Shown: positions 27,534 through 36,045, numbered from the stretch's first letter. The stretch is DNA of 64,000 nt from Pseudomonas sp. PICF141 (GCF_002286815.1 NZ_MUNM01000037.1:219240-283239); one strand, 5' to 3'. Translations and numbers: made by a program. Notes: generated from the letters alone by a model not told the origin.

Positions 27534-28553
27534 TCAATGCACCGCAGCCACTTGTTTACGCTCACCGATAGGCGATACCCCGAAGAAGCGGCTGTAGCAT
27601 TTGGAGAAGTGCGCAGGTGATACAAAGCCGCAGGCAAGGGCGATATCGCGTACTTGCGACTCGCTGCGCAGCAGCAATTGCCGCGCCCGTGAAAGGCGCA
27701 ATTCCAGATAGTACTGACTCGGCGTGCGTTGCAGGTGCTTGTGAAACAGCCGTTCCAGTTGCCGCACTGATACCTCGTTCAAACGAGCGAGTTCCTCAAG
27801 GCCCACCGGCTCCTCGAGATTGGCTTCCATGATCGCCACCATCTGACTGAGTTTGGGCTGGGACGTACCCAGTTTTTGCCGCAATGGCACCCGCTGTTGC
27901 TCCTGCGCGCCACGCACCCGATCACACAGTAGCAATTCGGCCGCATGGGCTGCGATGTCCCGACCACCCGGTTCGCGGGCAATCAATTGCAGCGTCATGT
28001 CCATGGACGCCACCCCACCGGAGCAGGTGTAGCGATCCCGATCCAGCTCGAACAGCTGGTTGGAAATGATGATTCCCGGAAAACGCTCCTTCAGCGCTTC
28101 GATGTCTTCCCAGTGAATCGTGCAGCGATAGCCCTTGAGCAAATCGGCACGTGCCAACAAATGACTCCCCGTGCAAATCCCCCCCAGTGGTACCCGATCA
28201 TGTGCCAACTTGCGTAGCCAATTGAGCAGCGGTCGACTGCTGTGATTGGAGACGATCGGGTTGGATCCTACAACGAACAGGATGTCGAGCTTGGGTGCGT
28301 CTGTGATGGTGTAGTCGGGCAGGATGCGCATGCCATTGCTGGCGGTGACCGGCTCCAGGCTGGCGGCGATGATTACCGTGCGGAACATCGGTTTGCGCGC
28401 GGCCATATTGGCCATGCGCAAGGTTTCCACGGCGGAGGCGAAGCCGATGGTGGTGAAGTTGGGAATGACCAGAAAGCCCACGGTTTTTACCGGCCGTTGT
28501 TCGTTAGCCGAACGTCCTGCGGCGTGTTTCGCCACTTGGAGTTTCGCCATCAT
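27534..28553 (-). CDS. GlxA-family transcriptional regulator (DJ-1/PfpI + AraC HTH)
   Basis: A 339-residue regulator with a DJ-1/PfpI-like domain (about 22-190, with the elbow GGICTGSHLLARADLLKGYRCTIHWE) and a C-terminal AraC domain (EELARLNEVSVRQLERLFHKHLQRTPSQYYLELRL, then GFVSPAHFSKCYSRFFG). It is closely similar in layout to the copies at 23379 and 45233. GAGGAG lies 5 nt before ATG 28553. It lies between the MHS symporter and the permease/creatininase operon, and is a good candidate for the creatinine-responsive regulator. Confidence 0.92.
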   Translation of the reverse strand: MMAKLQVAKHAAGRSANEQRPVKTVGFLVIPNFTTIGFASAVETLRMANMAARKPMFRTVIIAASLEPVTASNGMRILPDYTITDAPKLDILFVVGSNPIVSNHSSRPLLNWLRKLAHDRVPLGGICTGSHLLARADLLKGYRCTIHWEDIEALKERFPGIIISNQLFELDRDRYTCSGGVASMDMTLQLIAREPGGRDIAAHAAELLLCDRVRGAQEQQRVPLRQKLGTSQPKLSQMVAIMEANLEEPVGLEELARLNEVSVRQLERLFHKHLQRTPSQYYLELRLSRARQLLLRSESQVRDIALACGFVSPAHFSKCYSRFFGVSPIGERKQVAAVH

Positions 28554-28713
28554 TACCGCTCCTCAACTGCATAAGTGACGCGCTCTGTGGCAAGCCGCCG
28601 ACATCGGCAACATCATCTCGTTTTTATGGTTGTTAACGCTGCTTACGGGTTTTCTGATCTTACACCGTGTCCAGGATCAATAGGCATATCGAAGAGGACG
28701 AAGGGGGATGGGT

Positions 28714-28748
28714 AAAAAAACGGCCCGCTCATCGTGGTAAGCGGGCCG
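28714..28748 (-). terminator. Rho-independent terminator of the creatininase/permease operon
   Basis: A 9-bp stem CGGCCCGCT / AGCGGGCCG is followed on the minus strand by a run of seven T (plus-strand A run 28714-28720), about 65 bp after the permease stop. Confidence 0.88.
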
Positions 28749-28810
28749 CAAAGAGGTGAGCGGTTAATCGTTGGAGCCGTATGTAAATGAAACGTCGAGG
28801 GTTTATGTGT

Positions 28811-30187
28811 TCACGCCAATTCAGCTTTGCGCACGGTGCTCTTCCTGGCATTGAAAATGGCACCCATACAGACGATGGACAGTGTAAGCGCCCCCGTAGC
28901 AATTACCTCCATGCGGTGCTCGGGCAAAATCAACATGACAATCAGGATGCTCAAGATGCAAAAGATAACCAGGTAGCTGAGCCAAGGGTAAAACCACATC
29001 TTGAAGGTGATCGGCTGTTCCGAAGCATTCATCTTCCTGCGAAGTATCAGTTGAGAAACAGCAATGGCCAGGTAGACCAGCAGCGCAACAGCGCCAGAGC
29101 TGGCCAGCAGGAAGGAAAACACTTCGTTGGGTGCAAAATAATTCAGTGCTGTGGTCAGGAAGCCAACCGCTGTACTGGCCAGCACCGCAATATAAGGGAC
29201 CCCTGAAGAGGAGGTCTTCTGAAGAACTCGAGGGCCGTCCCCGCGTTTGCTCAGGGAGTAAACCATGCGTGACGCTGTATAGATGGCTGAGTTAAGGCAA
29301 CTGGCGACAGCAATCAGTACGACGATATCTACAATCATTTTCGCGTACGGAATATTCATCAACTCAAGCGCTCTCTGATAAGAGCCGACTTGCACCAGCA
29401 TCGGATCGTTCCAGGGCACGATGGAGATGATGAGGAACACCGAGACGATATAGAAGATCCCCATGCGCCAGACGACGGAGTTAGTCGCACGGGTGATTTG
29501 TCTGGAGGGGTTCTGGGATTCGGCCGCTGCAATGGTGACGATTTCTGTGCCCATGAAGCTGAATACTGTGGTGAGCATTGCACCGATAACGGCGGTCATC
29601 CCATTGGGCATGAAACCACCAAACTCTATGCTTAATTGAACGACACCACTCACGGTCGTATCAGGTAATGCGCCAGCCAAGGCAAGCGCACCAAGCGCGA
29701 TAAAACCCAGTACCGCAATGACTTTGAGCATGGCGAACCAGAATTCGAACTCCCCGTAACGAGCGACACTGAACAGGTTGGTCAACGTCAGAAGACCGGT
29801 TACCGCGATCGCAAATTCCCAGGTTTGTATCGAGGGAAACCAAGCGTGCAAAATCGCAGCGGCTGCAATCGCTTCGATTGGAATGACCAATACCCAGAAC
29901 CACCAGTAAAGCCAGCCAATGGTAAAACCGGCGCTACGTCCCATCGCCCGCTCGGCATAGGTCGAAAATGATCCTGTATCAGGCGATGCTACGGCCATTT
30001 CTCCCAGCATGCGCATGACCAGCACCACCAGGGTGCCGGAAAAAATGTACGCCAGAATGGCGGCCGGTCCCGCAGAAGCGATGGCGTGTCCTGAGCCGAT
30101 GAACAGTCCCGCACCGATGGCACCGGCAATGGACAACATGGTGACGTGACGCTGCTTGAGGCCTGGGGCCAGAGTTGAGCTAGACAT
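28811..30187 (-). CDS. APC-family amino acid permease, GabP-like
   Basis: A 458-residue, 12-helix amino acid/polyamine permease. The family start KQRHVTMLSIAGAIGAGLFIGSGHAIASAGP and the block VMRMLGEMAVASPDTGSFSTYAERAMGR match GABA/aromatic amino acid permeases. ATG 30187 is preferred to the longer frame at 30244 because it starts directly before the conserved core and has AAGGG upstream. It is the second gene after creatininase, 70 bp away, so creatinine or creatine is a likely substrate. A paralogue lies at 43713. Confidence 0.9.
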   Translation of the reverse strand: MSSSTLAPGLKQRHVTMLSIAGAIGAGLFIGSGHAIASAGPAAILAYIFSGTLVVLVMRMLGEMAVASPDTGSFSTYAERAMGRSAGFTIGWLYWWFWVLVIPIEAIAAAAILHAWFPSIQTWEFAIAVTGLLTLTNLFSVARYGEFEFWFAMLKVIAVLGFIALGALALAGALPDTTVSGVVQLSIEFGGFMPNGMTAVIGAMLTTVFSFMGTEIVTIAAAESQNPSRQITRATNSVVWRMGIFYIVSVFLIISIVPWNDPMLVQVGSYQRALELMNIPYAKMIVDIVVLIAVASCLNSAIYTASRMVYSLSKRGDGPRVLQKTSSSGVPYIAVLASTAVGFLTTALNYFAPNEVFSFLLASSGAVALLVYLAIAVSQLILRRKMNASEQPITFKMWFYPWLSYLVIFCILSILIVMLILPEHRMEVIATGALTLSIVCMGAIFNARKSTVRKAELA

Positions 30188-30257
30188 GAGACTTACCCTT
30201 TTTATTATGCTTGGAGGGTTAACTGCAGGTTCTTGTTTTGGCACACCCTTGTGCTCG

Positions 30258-31040
30258 TTATGTTTCTAAATCAAAAGCCTCTCGTACTGCGGCGCTGATG
30301 CCTGAGACACACACTTCAAGAATCAACTCGCCTTTCTCGCGAGTGGAACCCTTAGGGGATGACAGTGTTCCGCAGGCTGGTGTGCGCTCCGGGATGATGG
30401 GGAAGACGTCGTACGGCGCAAAGGTCGCTGGCGGGTGATCAATTGCACGACTCAGATCGACCTTGTCGGGGTGAAGAGCCAGCATCAAGGACGTTTCGAA
30501 AATACCGCCATGTTCTATATCCCAGCCGAGGAATCCTTCGGGATACAGCTTTTTGATGACGCCAGGATCGTTAACGAAGTCCCAATAGGACAGCACCACT
30601 ACTTTGAAGTCATTGATGCCAGCGTATCGAAGTTCACGAAGCGCAAGGTCAATGCCCTCGACAATGAACATCGAGTTTTCATAGTGACCATTCATCATCA
30701 CCAGTTTGCGTGCGCCATGACGCGCCAGTTCTCTGATGATGTCCTGCACGGTATGGGTCAGCGTGGCGCCATCGAGACTGGTCGTCCCAGGAAAGTGGTT
30801 GCCGCCTCCTGATTTCTGCTGAGACTTGTAGCCATAAGCGAGTGCAGGCAGAACCAGACCGCTGACATTTTGCGCTACCGCTTTGCATATCGCCCTCGGC
30901 AGCAGAACATCGACCTCCATGCACAGGTGATGGCCATGCTGTTCAAGTGCACCCACTGGCAGAAAGATCGGGCAGCCGGTAGCGACTTGCTCGACATACT
31001 CCGGCCACGTGAGTTCTCCAATAACGACGCTGTTGTTCAT
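30258..31040 (-). CDS. Creatininase (creatinine amidohydrolase)
   Basis: This cytosolic metalloenzyme interconverts creatinine and creatine. The 260-residue protein matches P. putida creatininase throughout. Metal ligands are visible as E33 and H35 (LEQHGHH), D44 (MEVD), and H119 and E121 (NGHYEN). The signature YKSQQKSGGGNHFPGTTSLDG is intact. GAGG lies 8 nt before the ATG. It heads an operon with the permease; a 27-bp inverted-repeat site lies about 170 bp upstream. Its product feeds the creatinase encoded at 24629. Confidence 0.95.
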   Translation of the reverse strand: MNNSVVIGELTWPEYVEQVATGCPIFLPVGALEQHGHHLCMEVDVLLPRAICKAVAQNVSGLVLPALAYGYKSQQKSGGGNHFPGTTSLDGATLTHTVQDIIRELARHGARKLVMMNGHYENSMFIVEGIDLALRELRYAGINDFKVVVLSYWDFVNDPGVIKKLYPEGFLGWDIEHGGIFETSLMLALHPDKVDLSRAIDHPPATFAPYDVFPIIPERTPACGTLSSPKGSTREKGELILEVCVSGISAAVREAFDLET

Positions 31041-31206
31041 CTACACACCCTCTGAAAGTGATTGACCGTTTGGTGGTTTTTAACCGATGGATGGGGGCGT
31101 TTGCCGATGACCTGACTAACCCTTTGGATAGCTGGAATCGAAGGTGGCGCGTAGAACAATTCGATCAGAGGGGGAGGGCGGCGATTTGTCTAAATCCGAC
31201 CCGTAA

Positions 31207-31233
31207 ATGACAAAACACCCTATAACTTGTCAT
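31207..31233. promoter_or_regulatory. Inverted-repeat operator candidate upstream of creatininase
   Basis: ATGACAA and TTGTCAT flank a 13-bp spacer in the 492-bp gap between the creatininase and SDR genes. The dyad could bind a dimeric regulator such as the GlxA-family protein at 27534. The rest of the gap (31041-31532) shows no convincing gene, RNA or terminator. Confidence 0.4.
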
Positions 31234-31532
31234 TTCTGTCCGGTTATCGGACTAGAGTTCACTGCTTTTGAGGGAAAGGGGCCATGAGTCGGATCTGACA
31301 AAGTCCAGGTCGGGCGCGTATAAAAACGGGTAATGGCGACCTGCTGCAATGCATCCAGCCAATGATGCGTGGGGTTAGCAGCCGCGGGTCATGAACTTCA
31401 AGCCGGGCAGGCCGAAAGTGGCGAGGTCGAGCGCACCTGCCGCTCACAATTCTTAATGCATCAATACGGGCGGGCTAGCATCTACTCTGGACTGTCAGAC
31501 AGTACTTCCTGTGTAACCCTGTGGAGCCTGCA

Positions 31533-32312
31533 ATGTTCAAGAACTGGAGTGGTCAGGTCGCGTTGGTCAGTGGAGCAGGTAGCGAACATGGGATTGGTCT
31601 AGCGATCGCGCGACGGCTTGGGGACTTGGGCGCAAAGCTGATCATCACCGGCAGCAGTGCCCGTATCCATGATCGCGTCGCGGAACTGAGCGCGGCAGGT
31701 TACGAGGTGCAAGGACGCGCTGCAGATCTCACTCATCCGGCTCAGGTTGTCGAACTGGTGACCTGGGCTGAGTCGCTATGGGGGCGAATCGATGTACTCG
31801 TGAACAACGCCGGTATGGCGATTCAGGGTGAAGCCGAAACGTTTTCTGAAGTGGCCAGTATGAGCGTCGATATGTGGAACACGTCGATTGCCCGTAATCT
31901 GACCACTGTATTTTTGCTGACCCGCGCTGTGTTGCCGGGGATGCAGAATCGTCGTTACGGACGCATCGTCCATATCAGTTCTACGACCGGCACCCGCGTC
32001 AGCAACCCTGGCGAGGCCGCGTATGCGGCGGCGAAAGCGGGGATTGTGGGCATGAACATGAGCTTGGCGCTGGAAGTCGCGCCATACGGCATCACCGTGA
32101 ACTCTGTTGCCCCTGGGTGGATCGCGACGCAATCGAGCACAGCAGAGGAAATGACCGCAGCGCAGTATGTTCCCGTGGGGCGTGCCGGTAGACCAGACGA
32201 GGTCGCTGCGGCGGTAGCTTTTCTTGCTTCTCCAGAGTCCAGCTACATTACGGGCGAGCTTCTCGTGGTCGACGGGGGCAACTGCCTCTCTGAGAACAAA
32301 AGCCCCCGTTGA
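31533..32312 (+). CDS. SDR-family oxidoreductase
   Basis: A classical short-chain dehydrogenase/reductase of 259 residues. It shows the cofactor motif [10 protein letters not shown], the NNAG motif ([12 protein letters not shown]), and the catalytic Ser (HISSTTG) and Tyr-x-x-x-Lys (YAAAKAG). The end [11 protein letters not shown] is typical of FabG-like members. Its substrate cannot be told from sequence. ATG 31533 is chosen because GGAG of the upstream in-frame GTG provides the ribosome-binding site. It converges on the isochorismatase-family gene. Confidence 0.88.
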   Translation: MFKNWSGQVALVSGAGSEHGIGLAIARRLGDLGAKLIITGSSARIHDRVAELSAAGYEVQGRAADLTHPAQVVELVTWAESLWGRIDVLVNNAGMAIQGEAETFSEVASMSVDMWNTSIARNLTTVFLLTRAVLPGMQNRRYGRIVHISSTTGTRVSNPGEAAYAAAKAGIVGMNMSLALEVAPYGITVNSVAPGWIATQSSTAEEMTAAQYVPVGRAGRPDEVAAAVAFLASPESSYITGELLVVDGGNCLSENKSPR

Positions 32313-32357
32313 GGGCTAGGAGCTTGTTAATTTCTTGGTCAATTCAGCCAGAGCGTT

Positions 32358-32876
32358 TCAGAAACGCCAGTCCTCAGCGTGCATGACACGACAGAATGGG
32401 CCGGCCAGGGTTGCGTTGTGATGAGCGATGATACTTTCGGCCTTCAACGCAGGAGTGTCGGCGCAGGTATGACCATTGGCGATCAGCACTGCATCGAATC
32501 CAAGATCGCGTGCGGCGCGACAAGTACTGTCGACACAATACTGGGTCTTCATTCCGGCAATAACCACGCCCTGAGATCCACAAGCTTTTAACCGATCGGC
32601 CAGATCAGTCCTGTAGAAAGCGTTGGGTCGGCTTTTTTCGAAGATCACCTCGTCGCCTTCCAGTAACAGTTCCTGCACCAGTTGCGTCAACGGGCTTGCA
32701 GGTTCGATAGGCGAGCCAGGCGGACCTACGTGGCGAGCAAGAAAAATAGGTGCGCCTGCCTTGCGGGCTTTGCTCAACAGGCTATTCAACGTGTTCAGCA
32801 GCGCTTCGCCATTCCATGGTTTATCCGGGCCATGAAACAATCCAACCTGCATATCGAGAATCAACAGTGCATGCAT
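32358..32876 (-). CDS. Isochorismatase-family cysteine hydrolase
   Basis: A 172-residue protein with the family triad D8 (LILDMQ), K81 (FEKSRPNAFYRTDL) and C114 (GMKTQYCVDSTCR). Family members hydrolyse N-carbamoyl compounds, nicotinamide or isochorismate; the exact substrate here is unknown. ATG 32876 has AAGGA 8 nt upstream, and the longer frame to 33026 is simply the untranslated leader. That leader contains a short peptide with six threonine codons and terminator-like pairing, so expression may be attenuated by threonine supply. Confidence 0.88.
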   Translation of the reverse strand: MHALLILDMQVGLFHGPDKPWNGEALLNTLNSLLSKARKAGAPIFLARHVGPPGSPIEPASPLTQLVQELLLEGDEVIFEKSRPNAFYRTDLADRLKACGSQGVVIAGMKTQYCVDSTCRAARDLGFDAVLIANGHTCADTPALKAESIIAHHNATLAGPFCRVMHAEDWRF

Positions 32877-32913
32877 CGTGCTTTTCCTTGCGTTTGGGCC
32901 AGCGACGCAAGGG

Positions 32914-32950
32914 CAAAAGAAAAGGCCCTGTCCATCGCTGGCGGGCCTTT
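32914..32950 (-). terminator. Attenuator hairpin with T-rich tail
   Basis: On the minus strand AAAGGCCC and GGGCCTTT form an 8-bp stem with a 14-nt loop, followed by TTCTTTT. It ends about 40 nt upstream of the isochorismatase-family ATG, the expected place for an attenuator. It would also stop read-through from the gene ending at 33181. Confidence 0.7.
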
Positions 32951-32982
32951 GAAGTTCGTGCGTTATGGGTTCACGACACCTC

Positions 32983-33042
32983 TCACGACTCGCCTCTGGC
33001 GGTCGTGGTCGTGGTGGTCGAGGCAATGCGTAACTGATTCAT
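32983..33042 (-). CDS. Threonine-rich leader peptide
   Basis: The 19-residue frame MNQLRIASTTTTTTARGES has six threonine codons in a row (ACC ACC ACG ACC ACG ACC), like leader peptides of thr operons. Its stop lies 33 nt before the terminator hairpin. No strong Shine-Dalgarno is visible before the ATG; TTGCCA lies about 17 bp before a TACTGT just upstream, so initiation could be nearly leaderless. Confidence 0.55.
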   Translation of the reverse strand: MNQLRIASTTTTTTARGES

Positions 33043-33180
33043 AGAACCGACAGTATCCGCAGGGTGCCTGGTTGGCAAGGTGGCATGACCTGCACAACGA
33101 CTACTTTTTGTATCGAGTGCGCTCAAAAACGTTTTTACCCACCCATTGCGGACGGTCGTGGGTTGTTCCAGGGCTTCGCA

Positions 33181-33594
33181 CTAGCGGCGATAGTAACCGT
33201 GAGCGTCATTGTAACGATGCCGCATGGCCCGATCCTGGTGGCGCTCCCAATCACGATGGCGTTCAGCTTCTCGGCGGGCTTGCTCCCTTCGCCATTGATC
33301 TCTGCGCCACTGATCTCTGCGCCAGTCGTCTCGGCGCCAATTGTCTCTACGATCATGCCAATGGCCGTCATGCCGGTATCGGTCGTCATGGGCAAGCATA
33401 AGTCCTGGTTGCTTGTCGGCCATACTGCCCACGGTCAGCCGAAGGTGGTCGGCGGTCTGGACAGGAGCCTGAACGGCTGGGACTTCAGTTGAGAAAACAG
33501 GGGTTGAGGTCTTCATCTGTGTGGCTGATGCCGAGCCCATTGCCGCGAATGCGAACAGGCCTAAGAGCACCATCCGTGGGACATGGAATTTCAT
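33181..33594 (-). CDS. Exported WRRD-repeat, charged protein
   Basis: A 137-residue protein with a clear signal peptide (RMVLLGLFAFAAMGSASA, cleavage before TQMK). A short linker follows, then a very charged C-terminal half in which the five-residue unit WRRD(D/N/Q) is repeated about four times, coded by 15-bp tandem repeats. The end (HRDWERHQ..., HGYYRR) is rich in His, Arg and Tyr. It is probably periplasmic. Similar DW/RR-rich small proteins are common in pseudomonads, but I know no function. ATG 33594 fits the signal peptide; the frame upstream to 33819 is not needed. Confidence 0.75.
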   Translation of the reverse strand: MKFHVPRMVLLGLFAFAAMGSASATQMKTSTPVFSTEVPAVQAPVQTADHLRLTVGSMADKQPGLMLAHDDRYRHDGHWHDRRDNWRRDDWRRDQWRRDQWRREQARREAERHRDWERHQDRAMRHRYNDAHGYYRR

Positions 33595-33993
33595 GAGCGA
33601 AGGCAACCTCTGAATGACAATTGGGCGTGTGGCCATCTGGCGGCGGGAAGCCTGCGGGGGCGTGCTTACCTGGCGAATGTGGCTATCCACATAGACCGAC
33701 AAATAGGGAAAAGTTCTAGGGAGCCGTTGCTTAAATAGCCAACGTGTTCGAACACTTTTGAAGTTTGCTTTCTCCACGCCTGTTTCTGGCCGTTTTCTGC
33801 TCCGCGCGAAGTGCAGCAATAGCTCATGCCTGGATGTGGGGTTGATAAAAAATGATGCTGGTTGCGACGGCCGTTGCCGCAGGAACTTCGAGATATTGGC
33901 CAGGTCAATAGCGGCCCGGTATCAGAAGTGCCGAGTAGCGTTGTGGTCTGTTTTACGGCAGTGCCGTCCGAATTCACTCGAGTCCACCCCCTG
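33595..33993. other. Divergent intergenic region
   Basis: This 399-bp gap lies between the WRRD-repeat gene and the TPR gene. It has a perfect 12-bp palindrome GTGTTCGAACAC at 33744-33755. No clear promoter boxes or reading frame were found. Confidence 0.35.
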
Positions 33994-34587
33994 ATGCCAA
34001 CCAAGAGTTTTTTGCCAGGTCTCCTTTTGGTGTGCTGCGCCGTCGCATCGCTTTGTTCGTCTGCTGCCGAACGAAGAGCACCCGCCCAAAGCAACAGTGC
34101 ATCAACGACCCTGATCGAAACCGCCTCGCGGCAGTATGAAAATGGCCAACTGGATCAAGCCGCCGCCACGCTTGAGCGTGCCCTGCATATCCAGCCGAAC
34201 AATCCCGCGACGCTGCATTACCTTGGTGTGTTGCGTCTTCAGCAGGGGCAGTACCAGCAGGCTGAAACCTTGGCGGTGCGCTCGAACATGCGGGTGGGGC
34301 GCAATATCGAATTGCGCAACCGCAACTTCCAATTGATCCAGGCGGCGCAGGCCCGGTCTTCGGGTATTTCACCTGGCAGAGCCGGGCCCGAAGGACAATT
34401 GCAAATGGTGAATGTCGAGCCAGAGCCTGCGTACGGTGAGGTTGAGATGCCCCGCGGCCTTATGCCACCTCCGGGTAAATGCCGGATCTGGTTTCCTGAT
34501 CGCCCGCCGGGGCATCAGCCTGCACCGGGCAAGTGCAAGAAGCTGCGACATCGGGTTCCGTCAGGGGCCTACCTGGTGCGCGGTTGA
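33994..34587 (+). CDS. Exported TPR protein with CRIWFPDRPPG motif
   Basis: A 197-residue protein with an N-terminal signal peptide or lipoprotein-like signal (FLPGLLLVCCAVASLCSSA). A pair of TPR units follows (about 45-105; ASRQYENGQLDQAAATLERALHIQPNNPATLHYLGVLRLQQGQYQQAE). The C-terminal segment (PPPGKCRIWFPDRPPGHQP, then VPSGAYLVRG) is a short cysteine-containing motif recurrent in envelope proteins of Gram-negatives, of unknown role. ATG 33994 is chosen because it begins the signal peptide. No operon partner is evident. Confidence 0.72.
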   Translation: MPTKSFLPGLLLVCCAVASLCSSAAERRAPAQSNSASTTLIETASRQYENGQLDQAAATLERALHIQPNNPATLHYLGVLRLQQGQYQQAETLAVRSNMRVGRNIELRNRNFQLIQAAQARSSGISPGRAGPEGQLQMVNVEPEPAYGEVEMPRGLMPPPGKCRIWFPDRPPGHQPAPGKCKKLRHRVPSGAYLVRG

Positions 34588-34657
34588 GTTGCTGGTGTCC
34601 TCTTTTGGCTCCTAAGTCTTGGTGTCCTGCTTAGGCTTCCCCCATCTATTTGGACAT

Positions 34658-35212
34658 TTAGGCCCGCCACGGGGGAAGAGCCCCTTCGAAAAGTGAAAAG
34701 GCTCGATGCAGGAAATTGTTGAAGCGAGCGGCATCACGGCGCAGCCCTGCCTGTTGACCCCCAATCAGGCACAGATGGGCCATCTGACCAATCACTTCTG
34801 CTCCGCCTGGCATATGGACCAAGCGGCGGCACGTCCGTACCGCGAAGTCCAGTCGTGTTGTGTCAACACGCTGCTGAAACTCGCCTACCAGCGGATCGTG
34901 CAGCGACCAGGCTCGGATGGAAATTTCCCGCTCAGGTTGTTTCTCGGCGGCAATACTCAAGTAGCGTTTCAAGATTTCGCCCGCGCTACGACCCTGCGCC
35001 GCATAAGCGAGCATGCGCTCCGTGTAGTCTTCTTCCCAAGCAGCCAGCAAGGTGCGGACAAAGTCTTCGCGATTGCGGAAATGGTGATAGAACGATCCGC
35101 GGGTCACATTCAATCGGCGGGATAGACTCTCGGCCGAAACGCCGATATGTCCTACTTGATCGAGAGCCTCAAAACCAGCCGCGATCCAATGGTGACGAGT
35201 TAGTTTTCTCAC
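34658..35212 (-). CDS. TetR-family regulator
   Basis: A 184-residue repressor with the TetR helix-turn-helix at residues about 8-52 (VSAESLSRRLNVTRGSFYHHFRNREDFVRTLL) and a ligand-binding C-terminal domain. It is divergent from the DJ-1/PfpI gene, with a perfect palindrome between them that is its likely operator. The ligand is unknown. Control of itself and of the DJ-1 gene is the simple reading. Confidence 0.88.
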   Translation of the reverse strand: MRKLTRHHWIAAGFEALDQVGHIGVSAESLSRRLNVTRGSFYHHFRNREDFVRTLLAAWEEDYTERMLAYAAQGRSAGEILKRYLSIAAEKQPEREISIRAWSLHDPLVGEFQQRVDTTRLDFAVRTCRRLVHMPGGAEVIGQMAHLCLIGGQQAGLRRDAARFNNFLHRAFSLFEGALPPWRA

Positions 35213-35234
35213 CCGTTATTTCGCTCCCTATTTA

Positions 35235-35259
35235 GCACCATACAGACTGTGTATGGTGC
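35235..35259. promoter_or_regulatory. Palindromic TetR operator
   Basis: GCACCATACA and TGTATGGTGC are perfect 10-bp inverted arms around GACTG, 23 bp upstream of the TetR start and 80 bp upstream of the DJ-1 start. Size and place fit a TetR dimer site controlling both genes. Confidence 0.8.
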
Positions 35260-35338
35260 GCAACCGATTGATACGCTGCGAACACCAGCAAAAATGGCCG
35301 TTGCGTTTTGCACGCCAGCACTTTTCATGGAGCTCGCC

Positions 35339-35974
35339 TTGAAAAAAATCGTCCTGGTTGCTTTCGACCAATTCACTGATATTGATCTATTCCTGATGTG
35401 GGACATTTTAGGCCGCAACACTGAAGACTGGCACGTGCGAATATTGGGTTCCAGCTCTATCGTGCGATCGGCGCACGGCCTGCCTGTTTCAGTACACGGT
35501 CCGCTTTGCGAGGCCAATAGTGCTGACGCGGTATTGTTCGTTAGCGGCAAGGAAGGGATACCCGCTGCACTTGCCGCCCCGGACTTCCTGCCGTCGTTTG
35601 AACTTGACTCCAAACGCCAGCGAATCGGCTCCATATGCGCCGGAGCGTTCATTCTCGAACGGCTTGGGCTGCTCAGCGGCCAAGCAACTACACACCCGGA
35701 TGCACGATCGAGCTTGCAAGCTCTGGGACTTGAGTCCCTGAACCAGCCTCTTGTATGCCAGGGGAACGTTGCAACCGCTGGCGGATGCCTTTCGGCGCTC
35801 TATCTGGTGGGATGGCTGGTTGAGTCCTGGTTCGGTGTCGACAAGCGCCGTGCGACGTTGCTCCCTGTTCTGCCAGCTGGACAGCAAGAACTTTATGATG
35901 CCTTGATCGGGCTCAGTATCCGACAGGGAATGAGCAATGAGCGCGGTGTCCCTGTCCGGCTTGAAAGTCGGTAA
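35339..35974 (+). CDS. DJ-1/PfpI-family protein
   Basis: A DJ-1/PfpI-type alpha/beta protein of about 211 residues with the nucleophile elbow SICAGAFILERLGLLSGQATTHPD, close to the isonitrile hydratase / GlxA N-domain group, but without an AraC domain. It starts KKIVLVAFDQFTDIDLFLMWD. TTG 35339 is preferred because GGAG lies 6 nt upstream; ATG 35327 (four residues longer) is the alternative. The longer frame from 35249 starts inside the operator and is not credible. Function could be isonitrile hydratase-like or stress-related. Confidence 0.82.
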   Translation: MKKIVLVAFDQFTDIDLFLMWDILGRNTEDWHVRILGSSSIVRSAHGLPVSVHGPLCEANSADAVLFVSGKEGIPAALAAPDFLPSFELDSKRQRIGSICAGAFILERLGLLSGQATTHPDARSSLQALGLESLNQPLVCQGNVATAGGCLSALYLVGWLVESWFGVDKRRATLLPVLPAGQQELYDALIGLSIRQGMSNERGVPVRLESR

Positions 35975-36045
35975 CCGTCACTTCTAAGCTAGACAAGCAC
36001 TTACAGGACGACAAGGAGCGTTACACGACAAACCATCGCAACAAG

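Larger units (their letters stand above)
32898..33042 (-). promoter_or_regulatory. Putative threonine attenuator upstream of isochorismatase-family gene
   Basis: This leader has a short threonine-rich ORF (32983-33042), then alternative pairings, then a terminator hairpin, then the gene. CACGAC in the threonine codons can pair with GTCGTG just downstream, while TCGTG and CACGA can pair next to the terminator. GCCAGCGA in the terminator loop (32935-32942) is exactly complementary to TCGCTGGC at 32898-32905, near the ribosome-binding site. The layout matches classical amino acid attenuators, but control of such a hydrolase by threonine is not something I know of. Confidence 0.6.

Noticed and set aside
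31214..31226. CRISPR-like or repeat array near creatininase
   Set aside because: Only a single dyad is present; there are no regularly spaced repeats anywhere in the window.
32750..33037. Plus-strand frame ending in a run of valines (VVVVVV)
   Set aside because: The run is just the complement of the six threonine codons of the leader peptide; the plus frame overlaps the isochorismatase-family gene and has no ribosome-binding site.
33064..33492. Plus-strand frame with hydrophobic ISAP-like repeats
   Set aside because: It is the complement of the WRRD repeat. The minus-strand frame has a proper signal peptide and start, so it is preferred.
35249..35338. Longer N-terminus of the DJ-1 protein
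   Set aside because: The upstream start lies inside the palindromic operator and the extra residues do not match the family.
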